A stretch of DNA of 64,000 nt, from NCBI GenBank assembly GCA_010093515.1, contig MU001706.1:128282-192281 (forward strand), read 5' to 3'. This document shows positions 56,735-64,000 of this stretch, in pieces (position 1 is the first letter of the stretch; each line of letters starts with the position of its first letter). Position numbers and translations under genes: made by a program. This stretch comes from Lineolata rhizophorae (Eukaryota; Ascomycota; Dothideomycetes; Lineolatales; Lineolataceae). The notes under the pieces are model-generated. The model ran no database searches and was not told the origin of the DNA. It saw only the letters and a list, made by a program, of their open reading frames with translations.

Positions 56735-59700
56735 TTATCGGTCGTCCCCACGTAGAGTCGCGATTTTGCCCTGAATGGCCCCTATCTCCCGCCGAAAGCT
56801 CTCCATGTCGTCGCGTAACGCCTTGTTCTCGCGCCGTAATCGCTTCATCTCTTCGCGCACGTCGACGTCGGACCCGCCGTCTTCGTGGCCGTAGCTGCCG
56901 GTGTACGAGTGGCGCTTTCGCTTCTCGGCGCCTGGCGACGGCTTCCGTTCGGGAACGGCAGCAGCTGCGTCGGGAGAGGCGGCGTCGTCGTTGGAGGGCA
57001 CGTCTCCGTTGTCGACACCAGCTTGAGACGGTCGGCGGTGCACGCGACGAATGTGTTCTTGGAGATTCTCCTTGCGGGTAAAGCCGACGCCGGAGCTGCG
57101 TTTGCAGTCCGGGAATTTGCAGAAAAGCGCCTTGTTCGTGCCGTGCATCTTGTGGACTTCTCTTTCATGTCTCAGGAGTCCACCGCTGTAGGTAAACCCT
57201 TGCAACTTCTCGCAACCCTTCTGCGAGCAGTGGTAGGGACGCTCATGTTTGTCCATGTGCTTGCTGATATATAGTTAGTATACTCCAACTTTGGAATAGG
57301 GCGATGGATATTTCAACTTACTTCCACTCGCAGCGCCGATCAAACAACAGGTTCTTACATTGCGCGCAGAGGAATTTTCCTTGCGCATTCTGAGGTGGAT
57401 CTTCTTCTCGCTTGTATGAGTGTCCTCTGTTGCGCGGAGATCCAGGCTGGTTGGAATCGTCCAGCTGCTTTTCCTCGTTTGGCGACATGTTCGGCTCGGA
57501 GGGTGGCGGAAACAATACAGGCGTCTTAGGGACTTGAAGAGGTGGGGTTTGCTGGTCCTGTACTATCGGAACTGTCGGTATTTGATGCGATATCATCCCG
57601 TTAGAATAGTATTGGCGGCGTGGAAAGGTCGGATGCTGAAGCTGAAGGCTGCCAGACGGTCGGGTTGTGGGGAAATGTGAGCCTATATGCGCTCGAGAAT
57701 CATGGCCAAATTCAATACTTGTACCGCCGACGCCTTCGAATGCTGTCAACGTTGCCCCTTGAGTCACTGATGTAGGAACCTGGAAGCTATGGCCTAGTGG
57801 CGCACCCGAAGCAGTGGCTGGAGAGGGCACCTGATAGGATTCACCTAGGCGAGGTTGTTGCCATACTGGGGGGGATTTCGGTTGCTCGCTACGAATGCCT
57901 GGCTGGTGAGGCAAAAAGTCGAAATTAGACAACGTGGCAGCGAGAGCAGGCGCATTTATGCGTTGGCTGTCAGGCACGCTACTGGCAATACCCGAACCAT
58001 TGCCTGAATCGAAATCCGGACTGTTAGGACTACTGTTCTAAACGATCGGTACCAAGGATACCGCTAGTGGTCGGACTGGGGGGTTGAAATGATGAAATGA
58101 CTCACATTTTGGTTCCAATACCCACGTCTCGCCCCCGTACTCGTGCACGCCCACCCGGCTTTCCCGGGCACTATTTGCCTGCCTCTGTGGCTGTGAGTGA
58201 GCGAGTAGGGACCTGCCAAGGCCGGGCCGACCTTGGTCCGTCCGCTGCTGCCTTAGGCCCGGTCGCGGCTGCGCGAATTCGAAACCAGGCCCCAACGCCG
58301 ACGTACGCCTGAGTGGCGCAGCGTCAGGCATTCGCCCTGTGCCTAGCACGCTCATGTCGCCCGCGAATTCTAGTTCGCTACCAAGATCTATTGTTGCAGG
58401 GGTTAGCGTCCGGCGATTCCAAATCACGAAAAAGATAATCGAATAGAATCAGGGCCTAGCCGACTTCTGAATCCTTTTGCGACAACTTACTGGCAGTAGT
58501 TTGTGTGGGATCCAAGCCCAAACGAGAGTTATCCACCGTAGGTTGGCTGGGAGCTTGGTAGGGTGGTAGGCCGAAGTTTGCGCCCGAGTAGAGCTCATTG
58601 TTGAAGCCGTTGCCATCATCAAAAGGTGTCTGCTGCTCCTGCGGCGGGGAGTTGAAAAACATCCAGCAGACACCCCAGAGTACAGCCAGCGAGGGCTTGA
58701 TGCTCCATGGCCACGTAGTGCTCAACGGACGCCGGTTGTCCTTGAACTCGGTGAAGAGCGTGTCGAGCTCGAGCTTCCGGCGTTGCTGCTCGCGTTGCCG
58801 GTCACGGACGGCCTCTTCCTTGATGGGATCGTACAACTTGGTAGCGGCATCCTGCACCAGCGACTCCCGCAGACGCAACAGCAGGTGCTTTAGGTTTGCG
58901 ATAAACTTCTGGTTGCAGAGGTCGTAATTGGCCGGAACGGACCTCGTTTGCTGGTCGCATTCCGCGAGGTACAGCCTCCGCAGCGCGGTATCGACGAGAA
59001 AAAGCTTGCGAAGCGTTTGGTCAAGACTCCAGGCCTTGAAACAGATTACGTCGTCTCGTTGCTGCAGGAAGACGATGTCGTCGGCCGCAGCTTCGGCCAG
59101 AGAAAGACGGTTTGAAACCCCGAATTGGACGGCTTTGGCTAGCCTGTAATTTTTGATTAATCATACGCGTTTCTACTGGAGAAATTCCTCACGATGGAAG
59201 CTGTGTGGGGTGTGCAACGAGGGGGTGGTGGCGATAGTACATAGTAGGAGGGATGTGTACGGAGTAGTTCGTGCGTATCGGTCTTGACGTACGTTTCAAG
59301 CCGGAGCTTGGCATGAGTCGGCTCCACACTCTTCTCCGACCGCACTCGCCTTGTCGTGGGCACTTCGCAATCCGGCTTCGTGGTGGAGTCGACCGCAGCA
59401 ACGTCGTCAACATCGTCGTCATCTCCCGGCCGACTAGTCGTGGCAATTGTTTCGCGAAGCAACCCCGACGAAACTCGGTCGGAGGGCTCGGCCGCACAAT
59501 GTTTCCCAATCGCGGCTTCCGCTTCGACACGCGATAGACAGCGTCGAATACCCTTTTCGGCAGTGCTTGCAAACTCGGCTTTGCATTCGTAGGAGTGTGG
59601 GTTTGCCGCGGCTCTAGATGATTGAACGCGCGTCTTGAGTCGTCGCCGGAAGGCGCCGGCAGCCTGCACGGTCCTAAAGGTCAGGTAGAGGTAATCCATT

Positions 59701-59768
59701 GGCGAGGCCACAGGGCGGATGGCCTCGACGCTTCCGCGGTCGTCCATGGTGGAGGCGATTTGCAGCAT
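56735..59768 (-). CDS. C2H2 zinc-finger transcription factor, large
   Basis: Predicted nuclear regulator of 879 residues from five minus-strand exons, 59768-59293, 59143-58491, 58387-58122, 58037-57322 and 57263-56735; all junctions keep frame and the last intron has a perfect TACTAAC branch site. Residues 1-160 are charged. Residues ~160-345 form a helical domain (LAKAVQFGVSNRLSLAEAA, QQRDDVICFKAW, IANLKHLLLRLRESLVQ) like the N-terminal region of other fungal C2H2 regulators. The middle is Pro/Ser/Gln-rich. Three fingers follow: C689-C692-H706-H710, C716-C721-H736-H741, and C752-C757-H774-H779; a charged coiled coil (EEMKRLRRENKALRDDMESF) ends the protein. Exon 3's donor (TGG/GTATTG) is inferred because the stronger GTGAGT 15 nt further on would break the frame. 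Targets unknown. The start could also be the ATG at 59747. Confidence 0.82.
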
Positions 59769-61264
59769 TGTCGCTGGATGTAGAGAGCTTCTCGCCGTGG
59801 CGATTGCCAGGCGATAAATTCAAATGAAAATCTAGAGCGGCGGGAGGAAGCTGGCTTAAAGCCAGGCAAAGACCCATGCATTATGGCTACTGGGCTCGAT
59901 GCCATCATACTACGTGCTGCGCATAGCAGGGCGACCGGACGGCGAAGGCGACGCCCAACGAAAGCGAAAGTCGCATCGCATCAGCCACGACCAGACTGCC
60001 AAGGTTGTTTGCACAGCCCCCGCGGTCCCGCCCGGGCAAAGGCGTGCACAGCCTCACCGTGCCACATCGACGCCTCAACCACCCAGCGTCCGTCCACCTC
60101 ACTTGCGGGCTACCCACGAGCGGGCTCGATTGAACCCGGACCGAACAACGCTCGAGCGAAAATTTGCGGCCAATGATTCGGAAGCAGGCCAAGCTCCGGT
60201 CCTCCAACAGTTTGTGGTGGGCGAGGGCCGCAGGGCCTATCGCGCCATCGCCAGGCAGAAACGTTTCCTCCCACACCACTGGCCATTTCACGGCATCGTC
60301 AACACACCCTCACAAAACACCCCGCCTGTCAGATCTGACGTCTGCTGCATGATCGGGCGTCGGTCTTCGCGCTCTTTATCCGGTCGGTGCGGAGAAGGGC
60401 GCTTTATCGCCCTCCTTCACGCGCACTAGGGCATCCAGTTACGACATTTGCATGGATCTTGGATGGATGGCATCAAATGTTATTTTTCGCCCAGGGCGCA
60501 CTTTGCTCGACTCCGGTCCCCGACTCCGGGCGTTCCGCAGAAGGGCTGACTAACGAAGGTATATCACGGGACCAAACGTCACCCGGTGTCATATGACACC
60601 AATCTAGATCTAGATATATGGATTCACTATTACTTTGGTTAGGTATAAATAATTAGTTTAGAGGCTGGTCTATATATTCCCACTCTTCACCGTGGCTTCT
60701 TTTAATAATACGGCTCAAAATTTACAGTAACCCGGATTTGACTATGTCAGCACGAAGGCGTCGACAGAGGTCGCATTTCACCATCACTAGCAAAGACGAT
60801 GGCTGGCCTGCTCCGGTCACACCCGTGTGAAGGTCTACTTTTTGAGGTTGGCGGATAGAGAATGTAGAGGAGGAGGGTGTGGCGTTGTATATAGCAGTAA
60901 TATTTGCAACTCAGTGTTGAGTTTGGCACGGTTGCTGACCGCCACTCAACTTCACGATAGGGGCCTTCCCCTAGCATAACACAACGGTTATGTCAACATC
61001 GCAGCCGCCACCAAAAGGGCATCAGTAGATTATGCCGCCTTCAAGCTTCGGCTGCGGGTGACTTTAACGCCTCCACCAACCAGGGGAAAAGCTTTTATCT
61101 AAGCTCCTCGAGTTGTGGCGTTTTCCCGAGAGATCGAAGCGAGAAGATTTATCCATCAAAACACACGGATATCTTTCAGCTTGCATGAGGAGAATGTAAG
61201 GAGATCGAGCGTTGGCCTCAGTAAGACGAGTCGCTCTTTGGGTTTGTCTAGGACAAGACACGGT
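59769..61264. other. Intergenic region
   Basis: Promoter of the zinc-finger gene, a GC-rich part to 60600, then AT-rich sequence with several TATATA/CTAGAT runs near 60600-60680. No gene is supported. Confidence 0.5.
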
Positions 61265-61731
61265 ACGTCGCCTCTAGGCGGAATGAGGCACTAGCTGACT
61301 ATGCAAATCGAACAGATGACTACAACGCAAGGAAGAATCAACTTGTTCTTCGGATGCCTACAGCCGTACATGAAATGTTCATCGACGGTATAGAGGATGC
61401 CACTCGTAACCAACTGAAACTCATCCGTAAGGGATCGAGTCGCGTAGCAACTTTTGCACAAAGGGTGTGCCCTGCCCGTTTGACCGACATATATTTGCTG
61501 GTGGAAGACACTCTACTGGCGAAGTCGGAATCGAAATGCTCACCGGATGCCTCCTTCTGCCACGATGGTGTACTGTATCTGGGAGTCATAATCGAAGTCT
61601 TACATTCGCAGAAGAGAATGGAGTTAGGGCGGCTAGCCGATAGCTGTTTTCTGGATTCGGATACCAGCGTGTAGGTTGTTGTTGGTATGGACATTGAATA
61701 CGGCAAGAAAGGTTCACGTAAGGCGGGGTGA
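61265..61731 (+). pseudogene. Relic of a fungal family of unknown function
   Basis: The frame NEALADYANRTDDYNARKNQ, then MPTAVHEMFIDGIEDATRNQ, then PARLTDIYLLVEDTLLAKSE, then GVLYLGVIIEVLHSQKRMEL is readable to TAG at 61672-61674. Reading continues in the same frame as VVVGMDIEYGKKGSRKAG before a TGA at 61729-61731. I recognise this as a family of unnamed proteins abundant in Dothideomycetes, where the segment after the TAG is normally part of the same domain. A CAG-to-TAG change would explain the break, a C-to-T change of the kind made by repeat-induced mutation. A GTACGT donor at 61263 and CTGAC branch before GAACAG suggest an upstream exon that I could not define. The rest of the C-terminal domain is missing. 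Confidence 0.55.
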
Positions 61732-61926
61732 GTTAAGTATGGTCTAAGAGATTGCGGATGAGGTATAACCTGTTCAAGGACGATATACTTTTCGTCTTCA
61801 TATTCTTATATTTATAGGCATTCCGCAACGACCAAGGAAACCTGACCAGTTATCCCGGCTTGCGACTTCAACTCTGAGACTGTATGTCTTGTTCCATATC
61901 CCGTAAGGTTCGAGTGCCCCGCTATC

Positions 61927-63632
61927 CTAGGACTGTTCTCGGTCTCCATTTCCGCTGCTCCTTCGCGACGACGATAATCTGCCTCTCTTGCTGCTAGTCA
62001 CCGAGTTATCGGAAGGCGGAGGGCGAGACTTCGCCGCTTCGGATGCTCCCTTCCTGCTCGCTTCCAGAAGGCTGTCCAAGGAATTCCGGATCTCTTCCAA
62101 CCGCGTGTGCTTTCCCCAGTCGATGATGTTCCTGACGTACTTACGGAACTCTAAGTAATGCCAGGCTCTTGTAGCAAGAAACTCCTCACTTTTCGCATGT
62201 AATAATCTAGCTCATTATGCTTCCACGAGATGTAGAGCCGCGCTTCTGTGCCATTCATGGCAATGCTGAAAGCAGCACTATTAGTCGGCCTGATCTCTTC
62301 ATTCGTGCACTGTCTCAGTTGGCGGTTTAGGCGTTCGGCAATGTTAACGCAGGACGTGGAACCACCAAGGCATTGATTCGTCGCCACCCACATACTCCCA
62401 CCATCACCCTTGAACTCGATGACGAAGAATGGATATATTAGGTCCTGATTGTTAGCCACCATCTCAGTTCCCATGGAGATAAGTTGGGGCTGTTGTTGGA
62501 GAAATGCATTGCGGTTATAACCGTAAAGCATGTCAGGCATTGGAGTGCTGACTTTGAGCTTGGATCCAGTAGGTCGGACAGCATGCTTAGCCATTAGCTG
62601 TCTGTGGGTCCGTTTTAGACTGTCTGATGCCCTCGATTTAGGGAATATCTCATCCCTGAAATATTCCTCCACTTCGGGTTCTCCAGCGCCGTTCTCGAGT
62701 CCATACAAATCCGCATTATGCCTGAGCTGGTCTGGTGATGGGCCTGGAGAATCACGGTCCTTGCCGACATCACGAACAAGACCAGCTACGTATTCGGGAA
62801 ATTCCTCGTCGGGATTGCGCATGTAGATGTGGTTCGCAGCCAAGTTCATCGGTCGGTATAAAGGGTCCTCAACGAGACTCCTTGAAGACAGTCGCCCTGA
62901 ATCTAGGTCCGACGGCGTGGCCGTTCTGGCGCATGAATCAGGCGTCGGCGGCACCGCAAACCCATCGGCGTCCCGTGTGTAGACCATCTCCGGCGCCGAC
63001 CTTGTGAAGTATCTTGGAACGAAGTTGGTGTTTGAACGGTGATGATGGCTATCCGACTGGCTGCGTGTCTCAACAGACTCGAGCCATTCGGAAACGAAAG
63101 CGTAGATAGGCTCGGAGCGAGGACCCGGAGAGACGGGTTCAACAAAGTCTTTGAGAAGCGGTACGTATGGACGCTTAGTCTTTGGATGTTGTAGTGTCGT
63201 CTGTAGGATCCCTCCGTTATTAGTGGTAAACCTATATAAGCGAACGTTGTCATACCTTGTTTGCTTCCTCTTTCTCCCGGTCATCAACTCTAGGTTCGCG
63301 TGAGTTTGGAGGCGTCAATCGGATTCTTTTCGCAGGCAACGGATCGCTCTCAGATGTCTCGTCAAGCTGCCTCTTCCTGGCCTGCTCGGGCGTAGTGATC
63401 TGGGAGAGATCTCCGTTCAATGGGAGCAGGTCTCGGTGGCTCTGCGGAAGCTCTATACAAGATGAGTTAACATACTGTCTCTCTACTCTCCGTGAAAAGG
63501 TGTCATAGACTACATACCTGCACCCGTGCTTGCAACAGCATCCAGATGCTTTCCTCGCAAGGCCTTAGATAGCTTCCGGCAAGACCCACGAGTTTGTGCC
63601 TCGGAAACTCCGCCGTTCATGTCGGGAACCAT
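61927..63632 (-). CDS. DUF7924-type fungal protein, one-base frameshift near the 3' end
   Basis: Fungal-specific protein family of unknown function. Three minus-strand exons: 63632-63518 (MVPDMNGGV start), 63452-63256 and 63200 onward, with phase-1 and phase-0 joins. The first two are disordered, with a Lys/Arg patch (PAKRIRLTPP). The third carries the conserved domain: MPDMLYGYNR, then ISMGTEMVANNQDLIYPFF, VIEFKGDGG and ATNQCLGGSTSCVNIAERL, then AAFSIAMNGTEARLYISWKH. The frame as read stops at 62151-62153, giving 453 residues. Immediately before it, dropping one base shifts reading into a frame open to TAG 61927-61929. That frame encodes HYLEFRKYVRNIIDWGKH and a Ser/Arg-rich tail that the family normally has. 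So one base seems lost near 62158-62162, either a real mutation or an assembly error. The VIEFK motif recalls nuclease-type folds, but this is only a resemblance. Confidence 0.7.
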
Positions 63633-64000
63633 GCTCTGGTGCGAAGGAAGGATAGACTATCTATCGGCGCTCTAGTCTGGCCGACAGAAAGGCCTACTAA
63701 GAGCCGCAGAGTCGATTGTTTTGTCGCAAGTAGTCGCAAGGATGTGTCTTTGGGCGAGGTGACCTTTGACTTAGCGCTGTGAAAGTCGCGTAGCAAGATT
63801 TGGGGGCGGCTAAGATCGATTGGCGTGCTGCAAGGGTAAACAATCCTAGCGCTGCGCTACGCGAGCACTACGTACACTAACCATATTTGGAATATGATCG
63901 CCCTGGAGTCTTCCAATGCAGTACCACAGATTACCATCGAGTTCCACGATACACAGGATATTACTTACGGAGAAAAAGACACCCCATTTTTGCGTGGAGG
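63633..64000. other. Upstream flank of the DUF7924-type gene
   Basis: Promoter side of the minus-strand gene. No open frame of interest reaches the window end. Confidence 0.5.

Noticed and set aside
63201-63287. Start of the DUF7924-type protein at the ATG at 63287
   Set aside because: The sequence between 63201 and 63255 has intron signals and the upstream frame fits the family much better; this ATG lies in exon 2 in another frame.

Overview
The window is genomic DNA of a filamentous ascomycete (Pezizomycotina). The evidence is short GT-AG introns of about 50-150 bp with CTAAC/CTGAC branch points, GC-rich third codon positions, and typical fungal families: WSC-domain secreted protein, LDB19/ART-type arrestin, DUF7924-type protein, Fungal_N-type NLR remnant and NCS1 permease. 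The 61.3 kb gene relic belongs to a family I associate with Dothideomycetes, but the class is not settled. There is no rRNA, phage, bacterial operon or CRISPR. I found no convincing tRNA by eye.

Layout. 0.7-3.8 kb: a Gln-rich protein with a Cys-pair tail, and a five-exon Na+/H+ antiporter (minus). 5.4-10.1 kb: a flavin amine oxidase and an AUR1/PAP2-like membrane phosphatase (both plus). 10.1-16.4 kb: a long gene-free stretch, GC-rich in its second half. 16.4-23.7 kb: an arrestin-like adaptor with two PPxY motifs, the splicing factor PRP19, and a RING protein with SUMO-interacting motifs. 25.3-33.3 kb: the 3-hydroxyacyl-CoA dehydratase PHS1, a decaying membrane-protein gene with an internal duplication, a DUF7719-like membrane protein divergent from the GPI-anchor deacetylase GPI12, a diverged tandem-repeat array, and an ELO-like protein. 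34.4-36.7 kb: an NCS1 permease (minus). 38.3-39.7 kb: a frameshifted NLR/Fungal_N relic. 40.4-45.7 kb: a six-exon 2-oxoglutarate oxygenase divergent from MKT1. 47.8-52.9 kb: a 1,549-residue secreted WSC protein. 52.9-56.7 kb: gene-free. 56.7-59.8 kb: an 879-residue C2H2 factor (minus). 61.3-63.6 kb: a stop-interrupted relic and a DUF7924-type gene with a one-base frameshift.

Most genes are unrelated housekeeping genes, each with its own promoter. Loose functional links are very-long-chain fatty acid/sphingolipid/GPI metabolism (PHS1, ELO-like, AUR1-like, GPI12) and ubiquitin (PRP19 U-box, RING/SIM ligase, PPxY arrestin), but no biosynthetic cluster is evident. Exon joins were derived by hand from splice signals, family alignment from memory and reading-frame arithmetic; every join given keeps the frame. 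The most unusual material is the decaying accessory genes (27.3-28.5, 38.3-39.7, 61.3-63.6 kb) and the 30.96-31.65 kb repeat array.
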